NCBI RefSeq assembly: GCF_000308855.1
Contig: NZ_BAGM01000082.1
Span: 1-64,000 of the forward strand
DNA length: 64,000 nucleotides
Direction of reading: 5' to 3'
Origin: Nocardia veterana NBRC 100344
GTDB lineage: Bacteria > Actinomycetota > Actinomycetes > Mycobacteriales > Mycobacteriaceae
Shown here: one piece after another, positions 56,349 to 64,000 of the stretch
Layout: every line of letters starts with the position of its first letter
How positions within the stretch are numbered: the stretch's first letter is position 1
Notes under the pieces: generated by a model
Told to the model about the DNA's origin: nothing
Seen by the model: only the letters and a program-made list of their open reading frames with translations
Database searches by the model: none
Position numbers and translations under genes: made by a program

Positions 56349-56747
56349 CGCTGCCCTCCTCGAAGACCACCGGGCACGACGATCGGACGACGCGAGCCAC
56401 GAGCGATAGCATCCATTCAGCAAACTTCAGGCTAAGGAGCGCTCGCCGCCACAGGCAACCGGCGGCCGTCGGCGCGTCAGACCCTCGTGTCCGCTCGGAT
56501 TTGCCGGTGAGCCGCCATCTTCCGGCCGACACGACGGGCTCGACCTACCACTGCCGTGACGTTCGGCGGCACACGAAGGGACGACAGGACACTTACACCG
56601 CCGCCGCATGTCCGCCCCCGATACTGGGTCGAGTCACCACGCAGGACATGGCGACAGCGCCCCGTCCGACCGTCGGCCGCACTACGCCAAATTACAGCAA
56701 ATTGATAGCGAATATTGGACGGCAGTGCGCCGGGACGACGTGAGCGG
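56349..56747. other. Non-coding stretch with AT-rich patch
   Basis: About 400 bases without a convincing gene. An AT-rich patch near 56690-56720 stands out against the GC background. No terminator for the monooxygenase gene was recognised. Confidence 0.35.
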
Positions 56748-57959
56748 CTACGACTCCGGCGCGGCAGCGGCCGGAGCCCCCGCGTCCGGCACACCGGCGT
56801 ACTCGGGGAGGTCGACGCCGTTGAGCGCACGCCCGACCAACTCGGTGAACCACTGCCCCGTGAAATCCGGCACCGGCTCGGCCTGCGGCCCGGGGACGTC
56901 GCGGCTGCGCGCGTTCAACCGGCCGATCTCCTGGTTGGCCTCGACGAACGAGCGCATCCGCGCCTCGTAGCGGGCGAAGCCGGCCTCGGGATTCCAGCCG
57001 GTCGCGGCCAGCTCACCGGCGAGCAGGTAGGCCCCGACCAAGGCCAGTCCGGTGCCCTGTCCGGACAGCGGCGACGAGCTGTACGCCGCATCCCCCACCA
57101 GCCCGACCCGGCCGCGCCACCAGTGGTCCATCCGCACCTGGGCGACCTGGTCGAGGTAGAAGTCCGGTGACTCGTCCAGGTATCCGAGGATGTCTCGGGT
57201 CAACCAGCCCAGGCCCGCCGTGCGCTCGCGCAGCAGCCGCTTCTGGGCCGGAACGTCACGGTAGTCGACGTCGAAGTCGGCCGACGCGAACGAGAACATG
57301 GCCATCGCCCGGGTGGCGTCGCGGATGGGCCGCAGCAGGGCGGACCGGCCGGGTTCCTGGTACTCGACCAGCCACCGATCGAGCCCGAACGCGTTGGGCA
57401 CGCTGTAGAACGCCAGCACGTGCCCGAGGTGGTGGATGAATTGCTCGTGCGGCCCGAAGACCAGCGCCCGCAGTGCCGAGTGCAGTCCATCCGCCCCGAT
57501 CACCAGATCGAACCGCCGACGATCACCTGCCGCGAAGGTGACGTCCACGCCGTCCGCATCCTGGGCGAGTTCGGCGATCCGGTCGCCGAAGCGGTACTCG
57601 ACCTGGTCGCGGGTGTCGTCGTAGAGCACCCGGGCCAGGTCGCCGCGCAGGATCTCGATCTCCGAGATGTACCCGTCGCCCCCGTCGGCGTCCGCTCGGA
57701 AGGTCTCCAACACGTTCCCGTGCGCGTCCACGATGCAGGCGCCGGCGGTCTCGGTGCAGGCGGCGCGCACCGCGGGCTCCAAGCCCATCCTCCGGATGAC
57801 CTCCTTGGTCACCCCACGGGCGTCGACGGCCTGCCCACCGGGACGCAATTCGGGGGCCCGCTCCACCACGGTCACCTCGGCTCCGCGGCGGCGCAGCCAG
57901 TGCGCCAGCGCGGGCCCCGCGATACTCGCCCCCGCCACCAACACGCTGACATCACTCAC
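56748..57959 (-). CDS. FAD-dependent monooxygenase (class A, PHBH fold)
   Basis: A 403-residue flavoprotein hydroxylase. GxGxxG-type FAD site VLVAGASIAGPALAHWLRRRGAEVTVVER (residues 6-34), DG motif RFDLVIGADGLHSALR (about 152) and GD motif RVGLVGDAAYSSSPLSGQGTGLAL (about 288). NAD(P)H-dependent hydroxylation of an aromatic or polyketide-like substrate, or drug inactivation (TetX-like), is typical. No target is evident. It is divergent to an alpha/beta hydrolase. Confidence 0.9.
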   Translation of the reverse strand: MSDVSVLVAGASIAGPALAHWLRRRGAEVTVVERAPELRPGGQAVDARGVTKEVIRRMGLEPAVRAACTETAGACIVDAHGNVLETFRADADGGDGYISEIEILRGDLARVLYDDTRDQVEYRFGDRIAELAQDADGVDVTFAAGDRRRFDLVIGADGLHSALRALVFGPHEQFIHHLGHVLAFYSVPNAFGLDRWLVEYQEPGRSALLRPIRDATRAMAMFSFASADFDVDYRDVPAQKRLLRERTAGLGWLTRDILGYLDESPDFYLDQVAQVRMDHWWRGRVGLVGDAAYSSSPLSGQGTGLALVGAYLLAGELAATGWNPEAGFARYEARMRSFVEANQEIGRLNARSRDVPGPQAEPVPDFTGQWFTELVGRALNGVDLPEYAGVPDAGAPAAAAPES

Positions 57960-58152
57960 CGGAGCTCCTTGTCGCCGACCGGAATACGGTGCGCAATCCT
58001 ACGGTGCCCGCGACTCGGCCATGCCGAATTCGGCGTGGCGCACTCGGGCCACGCACCCGGCCGGCATGCCGCTGCGGACGCCGGGGCGAGCCTCGAGTCC
58101 GTCCCCGCCGGAACCGATCTGGAGATCGGCGGCGCCGAATAGACTGGGCCCC

Positions 58153-58944
58153 ATGCGGACAGCGGTGAAGCTCGACAGCGGTCAGGTCGTGAGTTATATC
58201 GACCACGGCGGTTCCGGCCCGGTCGTCCTGCTGTTGCACAGTTACCTGATGGATGCGGACATGTTCGCCCCGCAACTCCGCTCACTCGGCCCCATCTACC
58301 GGTTGATCGCCATGGACGAGCGCGGCCACGGCGAGACGCCGGCGGACGGTCCCTTCACCTATTGGGATGTGGCCCGCGATGCGCTCGGTCTACTCGATCA
58401 CTTAGGAATCACGCGGTGCGCCGTGGTGGGTACCAGCCAAGGCGGGTTCATCGGGTTGCGCATGGCCCTGCTGGCACCGGACCGGGTGGCCGCGCTCGCA
58501 TTGCTCGGAACTTCGGGCGCGGCCGAGGATCCGCAGGCTGCCGACGCCTACCGGCAGGCCGCCGCAGCCTGGCGGCAACTCGGTCCGACCCGAGAGCTGC
58601 TCGACATGAATGCCACGATCTGCCTGGGCCAACACGATGCCGCACACTGGCAGGCCAAGTGGCGCAAGCTATCCGGCGATCACATCGACCGGGTCCTCAG
58701 CCCGCTGGTCGAGCGGGACAGCATCCTCGACCGGGCCGGTGAGATCCGCTGCCCCGCTTTGGTTCTGCACGGCTCGGCGGACGCCGCCTATCCGGTCGAG
58801 CGGGCCGCCGAATTGGCTGCGGCATTGCCCAACGCCCCGGCTCCGGTGATCATCGATGGCGGCGCCCACTTCCTGTCGCTCACCGACGCGGACGCGGTGG
58901 AACCGCACCTGCTGGCATTCCTCTCGGCGTCGCTGCCGAGGTGA
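58153..58944 (+). CDS. Alpha/beta hydrolase
   Basis: A 263-residue alpha/beta hydrolase: LLLHSYLMDADMFAPQ (oxyanion region), DERGHGETP, nucleophile elbow GTSQGGFIG (Ser near residue 97), Asp in LHGSADAAYPV and His in DGGAHFLSL. It resembles 3-oxoadipate enol-lactonase-like and esterase-type proteins. TAGACT ends seven bases before the ATG, without a ribosome binding site, so it is probably leaderless. Divergent to the FAD monooxygenase, a combination seen in catabolic pairs. Confidence 0.87.
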   Translation: MRTAVKLDSGQVVSYIDHGGSGPVVLLLHSYLMDADMFAPQLRSLGPIYRLIAMDERGHGETPADGPFTYWDVARDALGLLDHLGITRCAVVGTSQGGFIGLRMALLAPDRVAALALLGTSGAAEDPQAADAYRQAAAAWRQLGPTRELLDMNATICLGQHDAAHWQAKWRKLSGDHIDRVLSPLVERDSILDRAGEIRCPALVLHGSADAAYPVERAAELAAALPNAPAPVIIDGGAHFLSLTDADAVEPHLLAFLSASLPR

Positions 58945-59334
58945 GCACGGCACCGGGATCTTCCCGTGCCGCAACAACCGTCGAAACTCCGGGAGCGACC
59001 CTCCGACGCGGCTGCCGGTCGAGTTCTGCCTGATCCCCGACGAGCGCCGGCCGTCACGCGCGTGGCGGCACGGGCCGAAATCGTGGTAACTCCATCGCTC
59101 CCGGGCGCCGTTCCCGCAGTCCGCGGGCGCGGCCGAACCGCCTCCCGCAGGGTCGGTCCGAAGGATCGGCCACAAGCACGAACCGGTCGAGAGGTACGAC
59201 TCGCGGGACCACTCAGTTACCCAACAGCTACCTCCCTGTAGGGTCACGTCGGCGGCCCGAGTCGACCACCGCGACCGCCATTGATTCGGCCGCGCCGATG
59301 AAATACTCGTAGCCGGTATCGCCCTTCGTCGGCG
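58945..59334. other. Non-coding stretch upstream of terpene synthase
   Basis: About 390 bases without a credible gene. TAGGGT at 59238-59243 could be a -10 for the terpene synthase transcript, leaving a leader of roughly 85 bases. Nothing else recognised. Confidence 0.35.
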
Positions 59335-60477
59335 ATGCTTTCGGGTCGGCTGATGCCGCTCATGGATTGGGAGATGTTTGTGCAGTACATGCCGCAGATC
59401 GAATCGGATATCGCCGCTATGCACGCCGAATACCGCAAACTTCTACACGGGGATCGCTGGTCGCTGCGTACTCTGTTCAGCACCCAGGATTGCGATATCG
59501 CCGACTACTGCCGCACTTTCACGCCGAGCCCGTTCGGCGAGCAGGCGTGCGAGGAAGTCGAGGCCTTCTGTCGCAAACACGGAATCTGGCTGGAAGCCGG
59601 TGGCGCCGCCTACAATTCGATGACGCCCTATCTGCACCCGCGGACGGTGAGCCTCGCGCGAATGACGACCATCGGTATCTACAACGCAATCCTGTTCGCG
59701 CTCAACGACACCGTCGGCCGGGAGAAGTTCAGTCATCTGTCCGAGGCCGAACGAGCACAGGCACAGCGGGAGGTCGACCACCTGTGCCGATTATTCGAGT
59801 CCGGTCGGATCCCGCCGGACTACTCCACCCCCATCATCGAGGCGACCACCGAATTCTTGGCGACCCTCGTCGACCGAGCCGAACCCGTGTGGCTGCAGCG
59901 CTTTCGAGCATCGACGATCGACCACCTGCGATCGGCGATCCGCGATCAGAATGTCGGCGCGCGCGGTGACCTGCTGAGCGTCGACGACTACATCACGCTG
60001 CGCAACGAGGTCTCGGGAATGTTCCCCGCCATCCAACTGTGCGAGTTCGCCCGCGACACCACGCTGCCTTGGGACCGACTCGGCGCCGACATCGCCGCGG
60101 ACCTGCGCACGCTGGAACGCCTGACCGCCGAAATCGGGGCCCTGATGAACGATGTCTTCTCCTTCGAGAAGGAGGTCATCGTGGACCGATCGGATTTCAA
60201 CCTCATCTCGATTCTGCTGCTCAATTCACCGGGCACGACATTGGCCGACGCCGTGCTCGGCGCCGCGCGGATCGTGCGCGAGCGACTGACCGAATTTCGC
60301 CGGCTGCGCCGGGACCTGCTCGACCGCTGCCCCGCACTCGGCCCGCAACTGGCCACCGCCGTCACCGCGCACGCCGACGACCTCGACCAGTGCGTCCAAG
60401 CCAGTTGGGTGTGGCAGTGCGCCACCCCGCGCTACAAGGGCCGGTCGATATTCGCCGAGGCCCACCACCACCCCTGA
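59335..60477 (+). CDS. Class I terpene synthase-family protein
   Basis: A 380-residue helical protein of the bacterial class I terpene synthase fold. The NSE/DTE metal triad is intact as NDVFSFEKE near residue 271, with SWVWQCATPRYKGR (the RY pair) near the C-terminus. The first, Asp-rich motif is unusual: NDTVGREKF near residue 130 stands where DDxx(x)D is expected. It would cyclise a prenyl diphosphate, if active. No prenyl transferase gene or P450 is adjacent. The ATG used has no good ribosome binding site; Met7 or Met10 are alternatives. Confidence 0.8.
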   Translation: MLSGRLMPLMDWEMFVQYMPQIESDIAAMHAEYRKLLHGDRWSLRTLFSTQDCDIADYCRTFTPSPFGEQACEEVEAFCRKHGIWLEAGGAAYNSMTPYLHPRTVSLARMTTIGIYNAILFALNDTVGREKFSHLSEAERAQAQREVDHLCRLFESGRIPPDYSTPIIEATTEFLATLVDRAEPVWLQRFRASTIDHLRSAIRDQNVGARGDLLSVDDYITLRNEVSGMFPAIQLCEFARDTTLPWDRLGADIAADLRTLERLTAEIGALMNDVFSFEKEVIVDRSDFNLISILLLNSPGTTLADAVLGAARIVRERLTEFRRLRRDLLDRCPALGPQLATAVTAHADDLDQCVQASWVWQCATPRYKGRSIFAEAHHHP

Positions 60478-60607
60478 GCATCCGCCGATGAGGTGACGAA
60501 TCGGGCATGCAGTACCTTTATTACCGCGTCTTGAACAGCAGTACCAGCCGGGGAGGATCACCGGGCCCGACGTAGCGCCAGAAGCGCATCGGATGTGGGG
60601 AGTTGTA

Positions 60608-61897
60608 GTGGACGACCTGAGCACGGCACTCGCCCAGCAGTGGCAGCGTGCATTGTCGACGATCATTACGCACCCTTCCTACGCCACTGTAGAAATAGCG
60701 TTCCTGCGCAACCTGGTGCACGAACTGCACGACAGCCTCACCGCGGAGACCTTCGACGCGGCGGCCGGATCCCGGGCGGGCGCGGCGCTGGCCGGTGCCG
60801 AGCTCACCGATCCGGCCGTCCCGGTCCTGTCCGCCCCGGTACTGCACCGGCTCACCGAATACAGCGACCACCCCGAGGCCGGGACCCGGATGAACGCGCT
60901 GCTCGCGGCGTTCGGTCATGGTCACCATTTCCTCGCCGAAGCGATGAAGGCCGACGACGTCGAGGAAGGTCAACGCCGGTTCCGGCTCGTTTTCGACCAC
61001 GCCTCCATCGCCATCGCCATCGGCGATACCAATGGTGTCCTGCTGGAAGCCAATCCCCACCTGGCCGCCATGATCGGCGTACCCGTCGAATCGCTGCGCG
61101 GAATCAGCGTCTACGACTTCGCCCATCCCGACGATCAGGCCGCGATCCGGGCGCTGGTCTACGACGAACTCGTCCCGGGCCGGGCGGGCACCGTGAAGAT
61201 CGAACGACGACTCCAGCGCGCGGACGGCAGTACCGGATGGGCAACCTTCGCCATCACCTACGTCCGCAGCCACTTCGGGCCGGATTATCTGCTCGCCATC
61301 GGTGAGGACGTCACCGAACGCCACCAGCTGCAGGAGCAACTCCACTACCAGGCGCGCCACGACGCGCTCACCGAACTGCCCAATCGCCGGCATCTTCTCG
61401 ACACCCTCCGGACGATGATCTCCACGGCCGGGACGGACGACCTGATGGGCATGTGCTTCACCGATCTGGACCACTTCAAAGAGGTCAACGACAGATACGG
61501 GCACGGCGTGGGCGACCAGGTACTGGCCACGGTCGCTCGCCGCCTGCACGACAGTCTGCAAGACGACGGATGCCTGGTCGCCCGGATCGGCGGCGACGAA
61601 TTCGTCACCCTCATCCCGCCCCCGGCCGACACCCAGCGCGTCGCGGCGGTGGCGGATCGCCTCCGCGGCGCGCTCTCGCATCCCTTGATCGTCGGCGGAC
61701 ACCGGTTGCACATCTCGGCCAGCATCGGCGCCGTCGTCACACCGATCGCCGGCAAGGATCCGGAATGGCTACTCGACGCGGCCGACACCTCGCTCTACGA
61801 CGCCAAAACGGGCGCCCGGGGCAACTGGATCCTGCACACCGTGCACGATCTCGAGCGGGCCGATCACAGCGGCTCCGCCGGCCGCCGGAACGCGTAA
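60608..61897 (+). CDS. PAS-GGDEF diguanylate cyclase
   Basis: A 429-residue signalling protein. Residues 1-125 are a helical N-terminal region; 130-250 are a PAS domain ending in the PAC segment LLAIGEDVTERHQLQEQ; 255-420 are the GGDEF domain, with the intact active loop ARIGGDEFVTLI. The RxxD inhibitory site is not found five residues ahead of it, so feedback inhibition by c-di-GMP may be lacking. It would make c-di-GMP from two GTP. The GTG follows GGGGAG; an ATG five codons upstream has no ribosome binding site. It lies 130 bases behind the terpene synthase gene. Confidence 0.9.
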   Translation: MDDLSTALAQQWQRALSTIITHPSYATVEIAFLRNLVHELHDSLTAETFDAAAGSRAGAALAGAELTDPAVPVLSAPVLHRLTEYSDHPEAGTRMNALLAAFGHGHHFLAEAMKADDVEEGQRRFRLVFDHASIAIAIGDTNGVLLEANPHLAAMIGVPVESLRGISVYDFAHPDDQAAIRALVYDELVPGRAGTVKIERRLQRADGSTGWATFAITYVRSHFGPDYLLAIGEDVTERHQLQEQLHYQARHDALTELPNRRHLLDTLRTMISTAGTDDLMGMCFTDLDHFKEVNDRYGHGVGDQVLATVARRLHDSLQDDGCLVARIGGDEFVTLIPPPADTQRVAAVADRLRGALSHPLIVGGHRLHISASIGAVVTPIAGKDPEWLLDAADTSLYDAKTGARGNWILHTVHDLERADHSGSAGRRNA

Positions 61898-62022
61898 CGT
61901 TCCAGGGCTTCAGCCACCGAGCGGACCTTCGCAATGGACACGGTCGCATCGCGGCCGCCGGGCGGCGGCTCCGACAGCGGCGAGGACGGCAACCCTGCCC
62001 TTCGCCACCGTCGGAACACGGC

Positions 62023-62832
62023 CTAGGCGATTACCTTCTCGGCGTGGGTGGCCGCCCATTCGGCGAAGGAGGTCGCGGGCTTCCCGGTGAGTTCTGCGAC
62101 GGAATGCACTGGCTCCTGGGGATTTTCGGTCATTCCCCCGAGCACGCTGTCGACGTACCAAGTGGCGGTGTCCCCCATGGTCGGTGTCAACACCTCGATG
62201 GTGCGCTCACGGGACACCTGAACGAACGGGATCTCGCGGCCTATGGCCACACCGAGTTGACGCACCAGTTCGGCCCGGGTCAGAACTTCCGGCCCCGCAA
62301 GCGAATACGACTCACCCTCATGTCCGGTCCCGAGCAGCGCCACCGCGGCCACGGCGGCGATGTCCGCCATGGCGATCGGCGCGCTCGCCCGGTCCGGATA
62401 GGGTTCGTGCACCGCGCCGATCTCCCGGATCTGCCGCGCCCATATGCGGACGTTCTCCATGAAATCGCCCGGCCACAGGTGCGTCCAGGCCAGTCCGCTC
62501 GCCTCGACCGCGGCGGTCACACCGCCCCACCAACTTTCCGGTTCTCCGGACAGATCGACCACGTGCCGGATACCGGCCTGCCGAGCCAGAGCCAGCACCT
62601 CGGTCGCGGTCTCCGGGGTCGGGGCCAGATACATCCGCTCGACGCCCGCGAACGCGGCGGGCAGGGTGTCGAGCCGCCGCAGATAGCCCTCGACCACCTC
62701 CACACCCGAAGGCAGTGCCGCCCTGGCCGGATTGTTGGTCAGCGCCCGGACATTCGTCGCCCCGCGGGCGAGCAGCTGATCGACGAGCAGCCGGCCGATA
62801 TTTCCGGTGGCACCGGTGACCAGGATCGTCAT
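62023..62832 (-). CDS. NmrA-like NAD(P)-binding protein
   Basis: A 269-residue atypical SDR of the NmrA/HSCARG branch. The cofactor loop is VTGATGNIGRLLVDQLLARG (residues 5-24), and later segments are LALARQAGIRHVVDLSGEP and WTHLWPGDFMENVRIWA. Members reduce small molecules or sense NADP(H). GAGAGGGG precedes the ATG. Substrate not known. Confidence 0.87.
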   Translation of the reverse strand: MTILVTGATGNIGRLLVDQLLARGATNVRALTNNPARAALPSGVEVVEGYLRRLDTLPAAFAGVERMYLAPTPETATEVLALARQAGIRHVVDLSGEPESWWGGVTAAVEASGLAWTHLWPGDFMENVRIWARQIREIGAVHEPYPDRASAPIAMADIAAVAAVALLGTGHEGESYSLAGPEVLTRAELVRQLGVAIGREIPFVQVSRERTIEVLTPTMGDTATWYVDSVLGGMTENPQEPVHSVAELTGKPATSFAEWAATHAEKVIA

Positions 62833-63107
62833 CTGTTCCCCTCTCGATCGACGACCCCATCCTGCCCGGTCGATCCCGCACGGCTCCAGGCTTTCGAAAC
62901 CCGGCCTGGTGGATTCCGACCCCAACGGCGCGCAACCGTTCGGCGAGACCGCCCTGCGGAAACAGTCCGGTTCGCCGGCCGGATGCCGGCGGGGCGAACT
63001 CCATGTTCTCGCCGACGTACGAGGCCGTGATCCGGCGACGTCGTCTGGACAGGTGCAGGCCACGAGGGGCTCGTTCCCCGGGCTGAGTTCACCCACGGCA
63101 ACCGGTC

Positions 63108-63569
63108 TCAGCCGGCTTCACTCTGCAGCGTCGCGGTCGTCACCGCGCCGTACACCAGGTGCGGCACCACGTCGCTGAGCCAGTCCGCGGCCGACCACCG
63201 GCGCGGATCACTCACGCCCAGAACAGCCATCGGCGCTGCCGCGCCGACCATGGCGGCAATTCCCGTGACGACCGTGCCGACCGGTTTCGACGGACGCCAA
63301 CCCAGCGAGCGGGCCGCACCGGCCGCCATGCCGACACCGACGCCGGTCACGATGCCCAGCACGGACCCGGCGGCCTGGATCCTGTTGGCGCGCTGCGGTT
63401 TCGTTCCGGGAATCGACAGATGGGCGAGGCCGGCCAGCTTCTCGACCGATTCGTCCGGCGTGCTGCTGGGGTCGCGGCCGCGCAGCAGCATGTCCACATA
63501 GGTGGTGGCGTTCAGGGCGGTCGTACCCGCCGCACCGGCCGCGGCGCCACGCAGCAACGAGGTGAGCAT
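63108..63569 (-). CDS. Small membrane-associated protein, DUF1440-like
   Basis: A 153-residue Ala/Gly-rich protein: MLTSLLRGAAAGAAGTTALN at the start, then three hydrophobic segments (SVLGIVTGVGVGMAAGAA; GTVVTGIAAMVGAAAPMAV; LVYGAVTTATL). It recalls a DUF1440-like membrane family in actinobacteria. The frame is open up to 63815 with GC-rich third positions, so the start may lie further upstream; Met at 63569 was picked because the family begins with this hydrophobic stretch. It is divergent to a TetR gene whose likely operators lie between them. Confidence 0.6.
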   Translation of the reverse strand: MLTSLLRGAAAGAAGTTALNATTYVDMLLRGRDPSSTPDESVEKLAGLAHLSIPGTKPQRANRIQAAGSVLGIVTGVGVGMAAGAARSLGWRPSKPVGTVVTGIAAMVGAAAPMAVLGVSDPRRWSAADWLSDVVPHLVYGAVTTATLQSEAG

Positions 63570-63764
63570 GGCCGGCGAGTGCCCGGGGGCCGACCGCCGA
63601 AACTCGAGAGGCCGGAAGAAGGTGCGGAATCCGGCTTCGGCGACGCAGGTCGTGGCGAGTTCGTTCGGACGCCGGGGGGCGATGCCGTCGATCACGGCAC
63701 TGCCTTCGAGCACGGCCCGCGGGATCGGCGGGTGGCGCGTCCATCGACGGCTCGAGGCAATATC

Positions 63765-63781
63765 TTGAACCAGATTCAAAA
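63765..63781. promoter_or_regulatory. TetR operator copy 1
   Basis: TTGAACCAGATTCAAAA has TTGAA/TTCAA arms around CCAGA. The same motif recurs 57 bases to the right, next to a TetR gene. Confidence 0.6.
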
Positions 63782-63821
63782 CACCGTTGACGGCGGGTTC
63801 GGCCGCCCTTAGCATCGATTA

Positions 63822-63838
63822 CTGAATCAAATTCAAAA
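63822..63838. promoter_or_regulatory. TetR operator copy 2
   Basis: CTGAATCAAATTCAAAA has TGAAT/ATTCA arms around CAA and agrees with copy 1 at 14 of 17 positions. It lies 15 bases upstream of the TetR start codon, a position for autorepression. Confidence 0.6.
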
Positions 63839-63853
63839 TCTGGAGGGCTCTGG

Positions 63854-64000
63854 GTGGTAGGCAATCGGCGTGGTGAGGCGTCCCGGGCCGCGCTGCTGGC
63901 GGCGGGCAGGTCCGCATTCAGCAGCCGCCGCTACGAAGAGGTCTCGATCGTGGATCTGGCGCGGTCGATCGGCGTGGCGACGGGCTCGATCAGCTATCAC
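63854..64000 (+). CDS. TetR-family transcriptional regulator, N-terminal part (partial)
   Basis: Only the first 49 codons are inside the window. They encode RAALLAAGRSAFSSRRYEEV and then SIVDLARSIGVATGSISYH, a typical TetR HTH in which the recognition helix ends at the window edge. GTG start with GGAGGG eight bases upstream. Two copies of a TTGAA/TTCAA-type operator precede it and lie between it and the divergent DUF1440-like gene. Confidence 0.85.
   Translation, partial: MVGNRRGEASRAALLAAGRSAFSSRRYEEVSIVDLARSIGVATGSISYH

Noticed and set aside
56608..56970. A 120-codon plus-strand ORF across the end of the monooxygenase gene
   Set aside because: Its second half is antisense to the monooxygenase and the first half has no ribosome binding site or family likeness.

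Overview
The window is high-GC actinobacterial DNA, most likely from Nocardia or a close relative in the Mycobacteriales. The left end carries the order known from Mycobacterium tuberculosis Rv1473-Rv1477: a RipA-like NlpC/P60 hydrolase, an Rv1476-type membrane protein, aconitase, its TetR repressor, a small HTH protein and an ABC-F ATPase. Frequent GTG starts, several probably leaderless genes, many TetR regulators, several F420/LLM oxidoreductases and an IdeR-type iron box agree with this. The genus is inferred; no rRNA or tRNA gene was seen.

Region by region. 1-12.4 kb: the conserved core above, interrupted by an accessory block (6.4-10.4 kb) with a likely graspetide (omega-ester RiPP) pair, a MarR/cupin pair and a hydrolase/PadR pair. 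12.5-18 kb: a three-gene minus-strand run (PLP decarboxylase, F420-type LLM oxidoreductase, fused FAD/Fe-S dehydrogenase). 18-29.5 kb: redox genes (three SDRs, a pyruvate-oxidase-like ThDP enzyme, an LLM enzyme), two TetR regulators, a broken GMC oxidoreductase, an AfsR/SARP-like regulator and a dehalogenase-like hydrolase. 29.5-45.8 kb: a membrane protein, an orphan lycopene cyclase, a PP2C phosphatase, an M3 peptidase with a methyltransferase, a TetR with a clear operator, a DUF4343-type ATP-grasp protein, DUF4389 and DUF4822 proteins, a baeRF-like protein, a penicillin-binding-protein-like hydrolase, an MFS exporter and a GlxA-type regulator.

45.8-46.7 kb is an iron-storage module: tandem IdeR boxes, Bfd ferredoxin, bacterioferritin and a terminator. 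46.7-54.7 kb holds VOC, RDD and CysQ-like proteins, an orphan TrpF, an alpha-toroid (squalene-cyclase-like) membrane protein followed 4 bp later by an EamA transporter, a GT39-like membrane glycosyltransferase and a patatin. 54.7-64 kb holds small unknown proteins, a flavin monooxygenase, a hydrolase, a class I terpene synthase with an unusual metal motif, a PAS-GGDEF cyclase, an NmrA-like protein and a TetR cut by the window edge.

The most interesting items are the putative graspetide system with an unusually long precursor, AcnR-type boxes in front of both acnA and acnR, the hairpin that swallows the bacterioferritin start codon, the orphan TrpF in a lineage that normally uses PriA, the alpha-toroid/EamA pair, and the terpene synthase with an Asn-Asp metal motif.
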